A DNA stretch of 64,000 nucleotides from contig NZ_CP054424.1 of the NCBI RefSeq assembly GCF_013334205.1, positions 3,182,001 through 3,246,000 on the forward strand, given 5' to 3'. The notes beneath the pieces are model-generated. The model had not been told where the DNA came from and did not search any database. It saw only the letters and a list, made by a program, of their open reading frames with translations. Positions 32,054 through 42,972 of this stretch are shown here, piece after piece; position 1 is the first letter of the stretch; each line of letters begins with the position of its first letter. The position numbers were made by a program, and so were the translations under genes. Origin of the DNA: Rhodoferax sp. BAB1 (GTDB lineage: Bacteria; Pseudomonadota; Gammaproteobacteria; Burkholderiales; Burkholderiaceae_C).

Positions 32054-32878
32054 TTACTTCTTGCGACGCGACACGATCATGACCTGCGTGCGCTTGTTGT
32101 TGCGGGTACGGTAACCCTTGGTCAGATTGCCCCACGGGTCGACTGGATGACGGCCTTCGCCGGTCTTGCCCTCGCCGCCACCGTGCGGGTGGTCAACCGG
32201 GTTCATCACCACACCGCGAACGGTCGGGCGAATACCCATCCAGCGCTTGACACCGGCCTTGCCGAGCTGGCGCAGGCTGTGTTCTTCGTTGGCCACCTGG
32301 CCAATCGTCGCGCGGCACTCGATGTGGATCTTGCGAACTTCACCCGAGCGCATGCGCACCTGGGCGTAGGTTCCTTCACGCGCCAGCAGCGTGGCAGAAG
32401 CGCCGGCGGAACGAACCACCTGGGCACCCTTGCCAGCCTGCAGCTCGATGCAGTGAATGATCGAGCCCACCGGGATGTTGCGGATCGGCAGGGTGTTGCC
32501 CACACGGATCGGCGCCTCGGCACCGTTCACGATGGTTGCGCCCACTTCCAGACCACGCGGCGCAATGATGTAGCGACGCTCGCCGTCGGCATAACACACC
32601 AGAGCGATGTGGGCCGAACGGTTCGGGTCGTACTCGATGCGCTCGACCTTGGCGGGGATGCCGTCCTTGTTGCGCTTGAAGTCGACCACACGGTAGTGGT
32701 GCTTGTGACCACCGCCCTTGTGACGGGTGGTGATATGGCCGTTGTTGTTGCGGCCGGCCTGCTGGAACTGGGGTTCGAGCAGGGGAGCGTAGGCCTCACC
32801 CTTGTACAGGTGGTCACGCGAGATCTTCACCACGCCACGACGGCCCGGCGAAGTCGGTTTCATTTTGATGACAGCCAT
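32054..32878 (-). CDS. rplB: 50S ribosomal protein L2
   Basis: 274 residues, full length. The peptidyl-transferase-centre segment [14 protein letters not shown] with the conserved His is intact, and [18 protein letters not shown] is in the N-terminal part. It begins 2 bp after the rplW stop. Confidence 0.98.
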   Translation of the reverse strand: MAVIKMKPTSPGRRGVVKISRDHLYKGEAYAPLLEPQFQQAGRNNNGHITTRHKGGGHKHHYRVVDFKRNKDGIPAKVERIEYDPNRSAHIALVCYADGERRYIIAPRGLEVGATIVNGAEAPIRVGNTLPIRNIPVGSIIHCIELQAGKGAQVVRSAGASATLLAREGTYAQVRMRSGEVRKIHIECRATIGQVANEEHSLRQLGKAGVKRWMGIRPTVRGVVMNPVDHPHGGGEGKTGEGRHPVDPWGNLTKGYRTRNNKRTQVMIVSRRKK

Positions 32879-32880
32879 GA

Positions 32881-33195
32881 TTACGCAGCCTCCCCAGAGA
32901 GGTTCAGCTCTTGACCCGGCTTCAGCGTCACATAGGCCTTGCGAACGTTGTCGCGGCGGCCGACGGACTTGCCATAGCGCTTGGTCTTGCCTTTGGTATT
33001 GACCACAGACACGCCCTTGACCTCGACCTTGAACATCAGTTCAACGGCGGCCTTGATTTCAGGCTTGGTCGCGTCCTGCAGCACCTTGAACGTCACTGCA
33101 TTGCTCTTCTCGGCAACCATGGTGGCCTTCTCGGACACGATGGGGGCCACGAGCACCTGCATCAGACGACCTTCTTCAAACTTGGCGGTGCTCAT
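32881..33195 (-). CDS. rplW: 50S ribosomal protein L23
   Basis: 104 residues with the L23 core [19 protein letters not shown] and the basic loop [17 protein letters not shown]. It forms the docking site for trigger factor and SRP at the tunnel exit. ATGA overlap with the rplD stop (33195-33192). The ATG at 33195 is taken; an inner Met at codon 12 is also possible. Confidence 0.95.
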   Translation of the reverse strand: MSTAKFEEGRLMQVLVAPIVSEKATMVAEKSNAVTFKVLQDATKPEIKAAVELMFKVEVKGVSVVNTKGKTKRYGKSVGRRDNVRKAYVTLKPGQELNLSGEAA

Positions 33196-33812
33196 GCGAA
33201 CATCTCCTTGAGTTGGTCCATGGCGGCCTTGGTGACCAGCACCTTGCGGTAGTGCACCAGCGACAGCGGATCGGCGTAACGCGGCTCGACCACCAGGACG
33301 TTGGTCAGGTTGCGCGAGGCCAGGTACAGGTTCTCGTCGACCTGGTCGGCAATCACCAGCACGGAGTCCAGCTTCATGGCCTTGAACTTGTCAGCCAGCT
33401 GCTTGGTCTTGGGCGAATCCACCTTGAGGGACTCGACCACGGCCAGGCGGCCTTCGCGGGCCAGCTGCGAGAAGATCGAAGCCATACCGGCGCGGTACAT
33501 CTTCTTGTTGATCTTCTGGGTGAAGTTCTCGTCAGGCATGTTCGGGAAGATGCGACCACCGCCACGCCACAGCGGGGAGGAAGTCATACCGGCGCGAGCG
33601 CGGCCGGTGCCCTTCTGCTTGAACGGCTTCTTGGTCGAGTGCTTGACCTGTTCGCGGTCCTTCTGGGCACGGGTGCCCTGGCGGGCGTTGGCCTGGAAGG
33701 CCACCACGATCTGGTGCACCAGCGCTTCGTTGTATTCACGACCGAACACGGTATCAGGGGCTTCCATCTTGGAGGCGGCCTGGCCCTGGTCGTTCAGGAG
33801 TTCGATCTGCAT
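33192..33812 (-). CDS. rplD: 50S ribosomal protein L4
   Basis: 206 residues. The tunnel loop with [20 protein letters not shown] is intact, which is where macrolide-resistance changes fall; no such change is evident. In E. coli L4 also represses its own operon through the S10 leader. Its ATG overlaps the rplC stop by one base. Confidence 0.97.
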   Translation of the reverse strand: MQIELLNDQGQAASKMEAPDTVFGREYNEALVHQIVVAFQANARQGTRAQKDREQVKHSTKKPFKQKGTGRARAGMTSSPLWRGGGRIFPNMPDENFTQKINKKMYRAGMASIFSQLAREGRLAVVESLKVDSPKTKQLADKFKAMKLDSVLVIADQVDENLYLASRNLTNVLVVEPRYADPLSLVHYRKVLVTKAAMDQLKEMFA

Positions 33813-34492
33813 CAGTTCGCTCCCTTCGCGTTCTTGGCTTTGACCTTGACGGCCGGGCTGACGGTCACGAAACCGCCGGCGGAACCGGGGATCGCGCCCT
33901 TGATCAGCAGCAGCTGACGGGCTTCGTCGATGCGGATGACGTCCAGGTTCTGGATCGTCTTGGTCTGGTCGCCCATGTGGCCCGTCATGCGCTTGCCCGG
34001 AAACACGCGGCCCGGATCCTGCGCCATCGAGATGGAGCCCGGAACGTTGTGCGAGCGGCTGTTACCGTGCGAGGCACGCTGCGAGCTGAAGTTGTGACGC
34101 TTGATCGTGCCGGCAAAGCCCTTGCCGATCGAAGTGCCCTGCACGTCGACCTTCTGGCCCACGGCGAACACGTCGCTCACGGGCACAGCGGCGCCGGCCT
34201 GGTACTTGGCGGCGGTGTCGGCTTCGACACGGAATTCCTGGATGATTTCACCAGCCTCAACCCCTGCCTTGGCAAGGTGGCCAGCTTCCGGCTTGGTCAC
34301 GCGCGAAGCTTTGCGCGAGCCAAAGGTCACCTGGAGGGCGACATAGCCGTCGTTGTCCTGGGTTTTGATCTGGGTCACTCGGTTGTTGGACACATCCACC
34401 ACCGTGACAGGCACTGCATCGCCGTCATCAGTGAACAGACGCATCATGCCCACCTTGCGCCCCAGCAACCCCAATCGATTGCTCAGACTCAT
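33812..34492 (-). CDS. rplC: 50S ribosomal protein L3
   Basis: 226 residues. [20 protein letters not shown] at the start and the loop [20 protein letters not shown] near the peptidyl-transferase centre are canonical. AAGGAG precedes the ATG. It is the first gene after a 191-bp gap from rpsJ, downstream of an embedded promoter, so it probably heads its own transcript. Confidence 0.97.
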   Translation of the reverse strand: MSLSNRLGLLGRKVGMMRLFTDDGDAVPVTVVDVSNNRVTQIKTQDNDGYVALQVTFGSRKASRVTKPEAGHLAKAGVEAGEIIQEFRVEADTAAKYQAGAAVPVSDVFAVGQKVDVQGTSIGKGFAGTIKRHNFSSQRASHGNSRSHNVPGSISMAQDPGRVFPGKRMTGHMGDQTKTIQNLDVIRIDEARQLLLIKGAIPGSAGGFVTVSPAVKVKAKNAKGAN

Positions 34493-34514
34493 TTTTTCTC
34501 CTTTGCTTTCACCG

Positions 34515-34534
34515 CCACGACTTCAATTGGTCGT
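34515..34534 (-). promoter_or_regulatory. Hairpin in the rplC leader
   Basis: CACGAC/GTCGTG with an 8-nt loop lies 22 nt upstream of the rplC ATG, between the predicted transcription start and the ribosome binding site. A second palindrome, GTCGAAATTCGAC, lies at 34571-34583. These could be leader structures for autogenous control. Confidence 0.4.
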
Positions 34535-34593
34535 GGACGTTGGAATGTGAAAGAGGGTTAATAAAACTCGGTCGAAATTCGACAGAGCCTGAC

Positions 34594-34631
34594 AGTATAG
34601 CCGGGTTTGCCATTTCTGGCAAACCCGGCTA
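34594..34631 (-). promoter_or_regulatory. Promoter embedded in a perfect 15-bp hairpin between rpsJ and rplC
   Basis: TAGCCGGGTTTGCCA (34598-34612) and its exact complement (34617-34631) flank a 4-nt loop that reads GAAA on the minus strand. A promoter fits inside it: -35 TTGCCA (34622-34617, 5/6), a 17-bp spacer, -10 TATACT (34599-34594, 5/6). No T-run follows, so this is not a standard intrinsic terminator. Transcription would start near 34588 and give a leader of about 95 nt. Confidence 0.65.
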
Positions 34632-34683
34632 TTTCCGTCGGTTTTGGGGCCCCGGCCTTTCGACCTGGAACCCCGAACTCGCC

Positions 34684-34998
34684 TTACTGCAGCTTGATTT
34701 CGACGTCCACGCCAGCCGGCAGGTCGAGCTTCATCAGGGCGTCGACCGTCTTGTCGGTCGGGTCCACGATGTCCATCAGACGCTGGTGGGTGCGGATTTC
34801 GAACTGGTCACGGCTGGTCTTGTTGACGTGCGGTGAACGCAGGATGTCGAAACGCTTCATGCGCGTCGGCAGGGGCACGGGGCCCTTGACGATGGCGCCG
34901 GTTCGCTTGGCCGTGTCCACGATCTCGGCAGCCGACTGGTCGATCAGCTTGTAGTCAAACGCCTTGAGGCGGATGCGGATTTTCTGTTTGGTAGCCAT
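34684..34998 (-). CDS. rpsJ: 30S ribosomal protein S10
   Basis: 104 residues. [20 protein letters not shown] and the loop [20 protein letters not shown] are diagnostic. It also acts as the NusE transcription factor. It lies 23 bp downstream of tuf, so it is probably cotranscribed with the str genes, and is split from rplC by 191 bp. Confidence 0.97.
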   Translation of the reverse strand: MATKQKIRIRLKAFDYKLIDQSAAEIVDTAKRTGAIVKGPVPLPTRMKRFDILRSPHVNKTSRDQFEIRTHQRLMDIVDPTDKTVDALMKLDLPAGVDVEIKLQ

Positions 34999-35021
34999 GG
35001 TAATTCCTTGTTGCTAGCGAA

Positions 35022-36212
<1,191 letters not shown>

Positions 36213-36253
36213 TTTTCAAATCTCCAAAGAGCATTCCCGTGTATTGGTTTTAC

Positions 36254-36312
36254 GTCTGCATCCGGTTGCTGGTTCGCCCCGCACGGGAACAGGGCGGCAC
36301 CGGATCGCAGAC
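36254..36312 (-). promoter_or_regulatory. Long inverted repeat in the fusA-tuf gap
   Basis: GTCTGCATCCGGT (36254-36266) pairs with ACCGGATCGCAGAC (36299-36312) apart from one bulged base, enclosing about 32 nt. In RNA this is a stable stem-loop lying between the fusA terminator and the tuf ribosome binding site. It could be a tuf leader structure. Confidence 0.5.
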
Positions 36313-36315
36313 AAC

Positions 36316-36346
36316 AAAAAAAGCATCCCCGCTCGCGCAGGGATGC
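36316..36346 (-). terminator. Intrinsic terminator after fusA
   Basis: On the minus strand GCATCCC...GGGATGC (7-bp arms plus extra pairing in the loop) is followed by T7. It starts 6 bp after the fusA stop. It would end or reduce the rpsL-rpsG-fusA transcript before tuf. Confidence 0.85.
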
Positions 36347-36352
36347 GGATCC

Positions 36353-38455
36353 TTACTTGGCGCGTGCCGCCACGATGGCCTCGGACACGTTGCGCGGAGC
36401 TTCGCTGTAGTGCTTGAACTCCATCGTGTACGTGGCGCGGCCTTGCGTTGCGGAACGGAGCGTGGTCGAGTAGCCGAACATTTCGGACAGGGGCACCTCG
36501 GCCTTGATGGCCTTACCGCCACCGACCATGTCTTCCATGCCCTGCACCATGCCGCGACGCGAGGACAGGTCGCCCATCACGGTACCGGCGTAGTCCTCAG
36601 GCGTCTCGACTTCCACGGCCATCATGGGCTCGAGGATGACGGGGTTGGCCTTGCGGCAGCCTTCCTTGAAGCCGAAGATGGCGGCCATCTTGAAGGCGTT
36701 TTCGTTCGAGTCCACGTCATGGTAGGAACCGAAGGTCAGGGTGACCTTGACGTCCACCACCGGGAAACCGGCCAGCACGCCGGAGTTGATGGCTTCGATC
36801 ACGCCCTTCTCGACGGCCGGGATAAATTCACGCGGAACCACGCCGCCCTTGATGGCGTCGACGAACTCAAAGCCCTTGCCTGCCTCGTTCGGCTCGACCG
36901 TGAACACCACGTGACCGTACTGGCCCTTGCCGCCGGACTGTCGCACGAACTTGCCTTCGACTTCGGTGACCTTCTTGCGGATGGTTTCGCGATAGGCCAC
37001 CTGCGGCTTGCCCACGTTGGCTTCCACACCGAACTCGCGCTTCATGCGGTCCACGATGATTTCGAGGTGCAACTCGCCCATGCCGGCGATGATGGTCTGG
37101 CCGGACTCTTCGTCGGTCTTGACGCGGAAGGAAGGATCTTCTGCAGCCAGTCGCTGCAGGGCGATGCCCATCTTTTCCTGGTCGGCCTTGGTCTTGGGCT
37201 CGACAGCCTGCGCAATCACGGGCTCGGGGAACACCATGCGCTCCAGGGTCAGGATGGCCGCCGGATCGCACAGGGTTTCGCCGGTGGTCACGTCCTTGAG
37301 GCCCACGCAGGCAGCGATGTCGCCGGCGCGGATTTCTTCAACTTCCTCGCGGTTGTTGGCATGCATCTGCACGATACGGCCGATACGCTCTTTCTTGCCC
37401 TTGATCGGGTTGTAGACGGTGTCGCCCTTGGTGAGCACGCCGGAGTAGACGCGCACGAAGGTCAGCTGGCCGACGAAGGGGTCGGTCATCAGCTTGAACG
37501 CCAGCGCGGAGAATTTCTCGCTGTCGTCGGCCTTGCGGGACGTTTCCTTCTCGTTCTCGTCCATGCCGCCGACCGGGGGAATGTCCACCGGCGAGGGCAG
37601 GAAGTCGATCACGGCGTCCAGCATGCGCTGCACACCCTTGTTCTTGAAGGCGGTACCACACAGCATGGGCTGGATCTCGGCACCGATCGTGCGGGTGCGG
37701 ATGCCCAGCTTGATCTCGGCTTCGCTCAGATCGCCCTCTTCCAGGTACTTGTTCATCAGCTCTTCGCTGGCTTCAGCGGCGGCCTCGACCATGCCTTCGC
37801 GCCACTTCTTGGCAGACTCCACCAGATCGGCGGGAATCTCCTTGTATTCGAACTTCATGCCCTGGGAAGCTTCATCCCAGATGATGGCCTTCATCTTGAT
37901 CAGATCGACCACGCCAGTGAAGTTTTCCTCGGCACCGATCGGGATCACGATCGGCACGGGATTGGCCTTCAGACGCAGGCGCATCTGGTCATAGACCTTG
38001 AAGAAGTTGGCACCGGTACGGTCCATCTTGTTCACAAAGGCCAGACGCGGCACCTTGTACTTGTTGGCCTGGCGCCAGACCGTTTCCGACTGCGGCTGCA
38101 CGCCACCCACGGCGCAATAGACCATGCAAGCGCCGTCCAGCACGCGCATGGAACGCTCCACCTCGATGGTGAAGTCCACGTGGCCGGGGGTGTCGATGAT
38201 GTTGAAGCGGTGCTCCGGGTAGGACATTTCCATGCCCTTCCAGAAGCAGGTGGTGGCGGCGGACGTGATCGTGATGCCACGCTCCTGCTCCTGCTCCATC
38301 CAGTCCATGGTGGCGGCACCATCGTGCACTTCACCAATCTTGTGGTTCACGCCGGTATAAAAGAGAATGCGCTCGGTCGTGGTGGTCTTGCCGGCGTCGA
38401 TGTGAGCGGAAATACCGATATTGCGATAGCGCTCAATGGGCGTTTTGCGTGCCAT
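36353..38455 (-). CDS. fusA: Elongation factor G
   Basis: 700 residues. G1 [17 protein letters not shown]2 [13 protein letters not shown]3 DTPGHVDF and G4 [10 protein letters not shown] are intact, and domains II-V follow with normal length. It drives translocation. No fusidic-acid-type change was sought codon by codon. Lies between rpsG and a terminator. Confidence 0.98.
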   Translation of the reverse strand: MARKTPIERYRNIGISAHIDAGKTTTTERILFYTGVNHKIGEVHDGAATMDWMEQEQERGITITSAATTCFWKGMEMSYPEHRFNIIDTPGHVDFTIEVERSMRVLDGACMVYCAVGGVQPQSETVWRQANKYKVPRLAFVNKMDRTGANFFKVYDQMRLRLKANPVPIVIPIGAEENFTGVVDLIKMKAIIWDEASQGMKFEYKEIPADLVESAKKWREGMVEAAAEASEELMNKYLEEGDLSEAEIKLGIRTRTIGAEIQPMLCGTAFKNKGVQRMLDAVIDFLPSPVDIPPVGGMDENEKETSRKADDSEKFSALAFKLMTDPFVGQLTFVRVYSGVLTKGDTVYNPIKGKKERIGRIVQMHANNREEVEEIRAGDIAACVGLKDVTTGETLCDPAAILTLERMVFPEPVIAQAVEPKTKADQEKMGIALQRLAAEDPSFRVKTDEESGQTIIAGMGELHLEIIVDRMKREFGVEANVGKPQVAYRETIRKKVTEVEGKFVRQSGGKGQYGHVVFTVEPNEAGKGFEFVDAIKGGVVPREFIPAVEKGVIEAINSGVLAGFPVVDVKVTLTFGSYHDVDSNENAFKMAAIFGFKEGCRKANPVILEPMMAVEVETPEDYAGTVMGDLSSRRGMVQGMEDMVGGGKAIKAEVPLSEMFGYSTTLRSATQGRATYTMEFKHYSEAPRNVSEAIVAARAK

Positions 38456-38476
38456 GATGATCTTTCGTTAACGGGT

Positions 38477-38499
38477 CAGGCCCGCTTTTGGCGGGCCTG
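38477..38499 (-). promoter_or_regulatory. Hairpin in the rpsG-fusA gap
   Basis: Perfect CAGGCCCGC/GCGGGCCTG with a 5-nt loop and no T-run, in the 68-bp gap between rpsG and fusA. It may act as an mRNA-stability or translation-tuning element between the two cistrons. Confidence 0.5.
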
Positions 38500-38523
38500 C
38501 ACACCAGGGAAAACTGATGACGC

Positions 38524-38994
38524 TTAGAAGCGGAAGTGGCTGAAGGCCTTGTTGGCTTCGGCCATGCGGTGCACTTCATCGCGGCGCTTCATTGCACCGC
38601 CACGGCCTTCGGTGGCCTCGATGATCTCGTTGGCCAGGCGCAGGGCCATGGACTTCTCGCCACGCTTGCGGGCGGCCTCCTTGATCCAGCGCATGGACAG
38701 GGCCAGACGACGGACCGGACGCACTTCGACGGGGACCTGGTAGTTGGCGCCGCCGACACGGCGGGACTTCACCTCGACCATCGGCTTGACATTGTTGATG
38801 GCGATCGTGAACAGCTCCAGCGCATCCTTGCCGGTTTTCTGTCCAATGGTTTCGAGGGCACCGTAAATGATGCGCTCGGCAACCGCCTTCTTGCCGCCTT
38901 CCATGATCACGTTCATGAACTTGGAGAGCTCGACATTGCCGAATTTCGGATCCGGCAGGATTTCACGTTTAGGGACTTCGCGACGACGTGGCAT
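38524..38994 (-). CDS. rpsG: 30S ribosomal protein S7
   Basis: 156 residues. [20 protein letters not shown] at the start and [20 protein letters not shown] in the core are typical. It nucleates assembly of the 30S head and in E. coli represses the str operon by binding the rpsL-rpsG gap. The 159-bp gap here contains only weak hairpins to my eye. Confidence 0.97.
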   Translation of the reverse strand: MPRRREVPKREILPDPKFGNVELSKFMNVIMEGGKKAVAERIIYGALETIGQKTGKDALELFTIAINNVKPMVEVKSRRVGGANYQVPVEVRPVRRLALSMRWIKEAARKRGEKSMALRLANEIIEATEGRGGAMKRRDEVHRMAEANKAFSHFRF

Positions 38995-39153
38995 ATTTCA
39001 CCTCAATTGCTTCAGTTGGCATCTTTTCAGACACCGCGAGAGCCATACAGGACTCTCACTTACTCGACCCACCCGGACAATTCCGAGCTTCGGGTCACTC
39101 CGTTCAAACCGTCGGCCAGACGACTCGAACACCGGAAAATCAGGACTCGAGAA

Positions 39154-39531
39154 TCAAGCCTTCTTGGGGCGCTTGGCGCCGTACTTGGAACGCGACTGCT
39201 TGCGGTCTTTCACGCCTTGCAGGTCGAGCGAGCCACGCACGATGTGGTAACGCACACCCGGCAGGTCCTTGACACGACCGCCACGAACCAGCACCACGCT
39301 GTGTTCCTGCAGGTTGTGGCCTTCACCGCCGATGTAGGAAATGACTTCGAAGCCGTTGGTCAAGCGCACCTTGGCGACCTTACGCAAAGCGGAATTCGGC
39401 TTCTTGGGCGTCGTGGTGTACACACGGGTGCACACGCCTCGGCGCTGCGGAGAGTTCTGCATGGCAGGGCTCTTCGACTTGATGGTCTCGACCTCACGGC
39501 CTTGACGCACTAGCTGGTTAATGGTTGGCAT
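39154..39531 (-). CDS. rpsL: 30S ribosomal protein S12
   Basis: 125 residues. The decoding loop [18 protein letters not shown] carries Lys43, and [17 protein letters not shown] carries Lys88. Both are the wild-type residues, so streptomycin sensitivity at this locus is expected. First gene of the str transcript, behind its own promoter. Confidence 0.97.
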   Translation of the reverse strand: MPTINQLVRQGREVETIKSKSPAMQNSPQRRGVCTRVYTTTPKKPNSALRKVAKVRLTNGFEVISYIGGEGHNLQEHSVVLVRGGRVKDLPGVRYHIVRGSLDLQGVKDRKQSRSKYGAKRPKKA

Positions 39532-39601
39532 TTAAAAACGTCCCTCAACGTTTGATAAAAACGAAAACGTGAAACCCTTCGGAAATTCCGAAAAGCCTTC
39601 G

Positions 39602-39630
39602 AGTGTATCAGGTCAGCCCCAGCCCCGCAA
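39602..39630 (-). promoter_or_regulatory. Predicted promoter of the str operon (rpsL)
   Basis: On the minus strand: TTGCGG (39630-39625), a 17-bp spacer and TACACT (39607-39602). The predicted start is about 65 nt upstream of the rpsL ATG. Spacing is ideal, and each hexamer matches consensus at four positions. Confidence 0.6.
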
Positions 39631-39683
39631 CGACTCTCTCGCCATGCCGCCCGTGACCGAGGCCCGGGCAGGGGACATTCGGC

Positions 39684-40859
39684 TTACTGGATCCAGAGCC
39701 TGAAGGCATCCCAGGCGCGACCGATCAGGCCCGCCTCCTCCACTGATTCCAGCGCAATCAATGGGATATTTGAAAGCGTGTGCTCACCTATTTTTACTTT
39801 CAAAGTGCCGCTGATCTGCCCTTTTTTGAGCGGGGCGATCAGGGGATCGGGGCGCACGGCCTCGGTCTGCAGGCGACCGGCCTGTCCGGCCGGCACCGTC
39901 ACCACCACGGCCTGCGGGCGTCCCAGGCGAACCTGGGCGGACTGTCCTTTCCAGACCGCCGGGGTCAGAACCGGCTGGTTGGCCTCGAACAATTTGACCG
40001 CCTCGAAAGCGGCATAACCCCAGTTCAGCAGCTTCTGCGCCTCGCTGGCGCGGGCGTTTTCACTGTCGGCTCCGAGCACCACGGCCAGCAGGCGCCGGGC
40101 GCCGGGCGCGCCAGCCGGCCCCAGACGGGGAAACTCGCGTTGTGCCGTCGCTATGAGGCAATAACCGGCCGTCTCGGTATGACCGGTCTTGAGTCCGTCC
40201 ACCGAGGGATCGCGAAACAGCAGCAGGTTGCGGTTGCTGTCATTCGCTGGCGGTGTCCCCTCGTAGTGGTACTTGCGGATGGCATGCAGGTGGGCCCGCT
40301 CCGGGAAGTCGCGCAGCAAACGCGAAGCCAGGACCGCCAGATCGCGCGCCGTGCTCTGCTGTCCCGGCTGGGGCAGGCCCGTCGGGTTGACAAAACGGGT
40401 CGACTGCATGCCCAGAGCCCGGGCCTGTTCGTTCATGAGCTGGACAAACCGCTCTTCGCTGCCCGCCACGCCTTCGGCCAGCACCATGGCGGCATCGTTG
40501 CCGGATTGCACCAGCAAGCCCTTGAGCAGGTCCTCCACCGGCACCCTCATCCGGGTGTCGATGAACATGCGCGAGCCGGGTTGACGCCAGGCGCGCTCGC
40601 TGACCGACAGGCTCTGCTTCAGCCCCAGCCGCTCCAGGCGCAGGGCATCGAAGACCAGGTACGCCGTCATCAGCTTGCTCAGGGAAGCGGGCTGGACCGG
40701 GCTGTCCGCCTCGCGTGCGGCCAGGACTTGGTCACTGCTCAGGTCCAGCAGCAGGTAGGAGCGTGCCGCGATTTCGGGGGGCTGGGGAGCCGTCTGGGCC
40801 GAGACGGCACTCATCGTCAGGCCCACCAGCGCAGCCAGCCAGCAAAACAGCTTTTTCAT
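39684..40859 (-). CDS. dacC: D-alanyl-D-alanine carboxypeptidase (PBP5/6 type)
   Basis: 391 residues. A Sec signal peptide (MKKLFCWLAALVGLTMSAVS) is followed by the penicillin-binding fold: SxxK at 59-62 in PASLSKLMTAY, SGN in LVQSGNDAAM and KTG in DGLKTGHTETAG. A C-terminal PBP5 domain ends in an amphipathic anchor (AGLIGRAWDAFRLWIQ). It trims the terminal D-Ala of peptidoglycan stem peptides. The gene symbol could equally be dacA. The start overlaps the upstream hydrolase stop as TGATG. Confidence 0.93.
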   Translation of the reverse strand: MKKLFCWLAALVGLTMSAVSAQTAPQPPEIAARSYLLLDLSSDQVLAAREADSPVQPASLSKLMTAYLVFDALRLERLGLKQSLSVSERAWRQPGSRMFIDTRMRVPVEDLLKGLLVQSGNDAAMVLAEGVAGSEERFVQLMNEQARALGMQSTRFVNPTGLPQPGQQSTARDLAVLASRLLRDFPERAHLHAIRKYHYEGTPPANDSNRNLLLFRDPSVDGLKTGHTETAGYCLIATAQREFPRLGPAGAPGARRLLAVVLGADSENARASEAQKLLNWGYAAFEAVKLFEANQPVLTPAVWKGQSAQVRLGRPQAVVVTVPAGQAGRLQTEAVRPDPLIAPLKKGQISGTLKVKIGEHTLSNIPLIALESVEEAGLIGRAWDAFRLWIQ

Positions 40860-41494
40860 CAGGTACTGGAAGTAAGGTGGCGTACCACCAGGCTCTTGAG
40901 CAGGGGCAGTTGCCCGTGAAAGAAATGGCTGCCGCCAGGCACCACCGTTACCGGCAACACCTGGGGACGAGCCCAGTCCATCACGGCCGCCAGCGGCACG
41001 GTGTCGTCGTGCTCGCCGTGGATCACCAGGGTACGCTCGTGCAGGTCCGGGGGCACCTGGGCCACCTGGAAACGACTGGCGGCGGCGCCGACCAGCACCA
41101 GCTTGTCGATCTGGCGCGCCGGCCAGAGTGCTGACAAGGTCTGGCTCATGACGAAGGAGCCGAAGGAAAAACCAGCCAGTGCCAGCGGACCCGAGGGAGC
41201 ACACTGCTGCACCAGCGCCAGAAAGTCCTGCGCCTCGCCCCGGCCCTCGTCATGCACCCCCTCGCTGGCGCCGACCCCGCGAAAATTGAAGCGCACGGCC
41301 TGCCAGCCGCATTGCACAAAAGCGCGCGCCAGCGTCTGCACCACCTTGTTGTCCATGGTGCCGCCGAACAGCGGATGAGGGTGGGCGATGACGGCGACCC
41401 CCTTCGGGGGCGCATCATCCGCCGGGGCGTCGCGCAGGGCTTCGATGCGGCCCACCGGGCCGACCAGCGTCAATCTCTCGGTCTGGGCATTCAC
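40859..41494 (-). CDS. Alpha/beta hydrolase (COG2945-like)
   Basis: 211 residues. AHPHPLFGGTMDNKVVQTLA near the N-terminus and the nucleophile Ser in LAGFSFGSFV are typical of small cytosolic hydrolases of this group. The acid Asp is in IHGEHDDTVP and the base His in PGGSHFFHG. Substrate is unknown. Coupled by overlap to the downstream carboxypeptidase gene and 1 bp after the ferredoxin stop. Confidence 0.87.
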   Translation of the reverse strand: MNAQTERLTLVGPVGRIEALRDAPADDAPPKGVAVIAHPHPLFGGTMDNKVVQTLARAFVQCGWQAVRFNFRGVGASEGVHDEGRGEAQDFLALVQQCAPSGPLALAGFSFGSFVMSQTLSALWPARQIDKLVLVGAAASRFQVAQVPPDLHERTLVIHGEHDDTVPLAAVMDWARPQVLPVTVVPGGSHFFHGQLPLLKSLVVRHLTSST

Positions 41495-41495
41495 G

Positions 41496-41840
41496 TCAGC
41501 GCCCCAGATGGGGGGGCGTCAGCAGGCGCTCGACCACCTGGCCCTTCTTGAGGTGCGATTCGACGATCTCGTCGATGTCGCTCACGTCCACATAGGAATA
41601 CCAGACCGCCTCAGGGTAGACCACGGCCACCGGTCCGCCTGCGCAACGGTCCAGACAACCGGCGCGGTTCACGCGCACTTTCCCCGGGCCGGCCAGTCCC
41701 GCCGCCTTGACCAGGGACTTGCAGCGCTCGAAGGCCGCCTCTGCCTGGTGGTTGGCACAGCAGGACTCGCCGGCAGGGCGCTGGTTGAGACAGAAAAAGA
41801 CGTGGCGTTCGTAATAAGAGGGTACGGTGTCGGTGCTCAT
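41496..41840 (-). CDS. (2Fe-2S) ferredoxin, thioredoxin-like fold
   Basis: 114 residues. Cysteines at 17, 27/28, 62 and 66 fit the C-x(9-10)-C...C-x3-C set of NuoE-like thin ferredoxins (HVFFCLNQRPAGESCC and NRAGCLDRCAGGP). The second ligand could be Cys27 or Cys28. Redox partner is unknown. Its start overlaps the VanZ-like stop by 4 nt. Confidence 0.88.
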   Translation of the reverse strand: MSTDTVPSYYERHVFFCLNQRPAGESCCANHQAEAAFERCKSLVKAAGLAGPGKVRVNRAGCLDRCAGGPVAVVYPEAVWYSYVDVSDIDEIVESHLKKGQVVERLLTPPHLGR

Positions 41841-42958
41841 TCCCGGATTTTAGGTGCAGCCCTGTCCAGGCTGCTCAGGCCCCAGACGCGGACCAGCACA
41901 TACAGCAGTACGGCGTAGGGCCAGAGCCAACCCAGCCACTGGGCCAGACCATGGAAACGGATGAAACGCCCCTGCTCCCAGATCTGCAGGTTATGGGCAA
42001 AGTAGGGACTGGCCGGCGCCTGGTTGATCAGGACCAGGTACAAGCCCAGCACCAGCAGCAGCAAGGCGGCGCACACACGCGCCGGCACGCGCAAGAGCAG
42101 CAGGGCCAGCGCGACCGCCAGCACCAGGCCGGCCTGGACCGGCTGGCTGAACCAGGCCCAGGCGTGCACCGGCCCATAACTCAGCGTGGCCGACAGCAGC
42201 GTGGCGCCCATGGCCGCCAGCAGAACCGCCAGCACAAAACCTGCGCGCCGGCCCAGGGACGGTATGACACTGAAACCCAGCAGGCAGGGAATCAGGGCCC
42301 CCAGCAACACGCAGGCCATTTCCGCGCCGGGCACCAGGGGCTGCAATTCCACGGCCCGCAGCGGCAACCACTCCAGAAAGGGCGTGTCCAGCAGCAGTTC
42401 AGCCAGCCCCGCTTCCACACGCTCGAACACCTGGCCCAGACCCAGCGGCACCGCCGCAGGGAACAGCAGGGCAAAGGGCCACAGCGCCAGCAGCACCAGG
42501 GCGCCGCGCGACTCGGGCACGAACCAGCGGCCGCGAAAACGGATCCAGCGGTCGATGGCCCCCAGCTTTTCCAGCAGGGTGGACGTCACTGCCCCCAGCC
42601 AGGCACCGCCCAGGTTGAGCAGAAAGTCGATGTTGGAGGGAACCCGCGACGACAGATAACCCTGCAGGGTCTCCATCAGCAGGGACAGGGCGCCTCCTGC
42701 CACGGTGGCCAGCAGTACGGCACGGCTGCCCTGGCCGGTGCGCAGCGCACCCAGGGCCAGCAAGAAACCCAGAGGGGCATACCCCAGCACATTGGACAGC
42801 AGATCGAAGGCCGTCCAGTAGTGCGGCCACGGCGCAACGAGAAACCCCCAGGGCAAGGGCCCCTGGTCACGCCAGTCGGCAAAGGGATACAAGCTGGCAT
42901 AGACCACCAGCCCCACATAGACCAGACTCAGGGGCCAGGCGGATGTCTTGTGCGGCAT
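41837..42958 (-). CDS. VanZ-like integral membrane protein
   Basis: 373 residues with about ten predicted helices. The N-terminal half has the VanZ-like pattern (VYASLYPFADW, DLLSNVLGYAPLGFLLALGA, LMETLQGYLSSRVPSNIDFL). The C-terminal half is a second hydrophobic block without a named domain. Function is unknown; a role in resistance should not be inferred from the family name. It lies 14 bp after hemJ. Confidence 0.83.
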   Translation of the reverse strand: MPHKTSAWPLSLVYVGLVVYASLYPFADWRDQGPLPWGFLVAPWPHYWTAFDLLSNVLGYAPLGFLLALGALRTGQGSRAVLLATVAGGALSLLMETLQGYLSSRVPSNIDFLLNLGGAWLGAVTSTLLEKLGAIDRWIRFRGRWFVPESRGALVLLALWPFALLFPAAVPLGLGQVFERVEAGLAELLLDTPFLEWLPLRAVELQPLVPGAEMACVLLGALIPCLLGFSVIPSLGRRAGFVLAVLLAAMGATLLSATLSYGPVHAWAWFSQPVQAGLVLAVALALLLLRVPARVCAALLLLVLGLYLVLINQAPASPYFAHNLQIWEQGRFIRFHGLAQWLGWLWPYAVLLYVLVRVWGLSSLDRAAPKIRE

Positions 42959-42972
42959 GGCGCCCCGTGGGC

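Noticed and set aside
38995..39153. S7-binding translational operator in the rpsL-rpsG gap
   Set aside because: Expected from E. coli, but I found only short weak hairpins and no match to the S7 site.
41837..42958. VanZ-like protein as an antibiotic-resistance gene
   Set aside because: Only a general membrane-fold resemblance; no van regulatory or ligase genes nearby.
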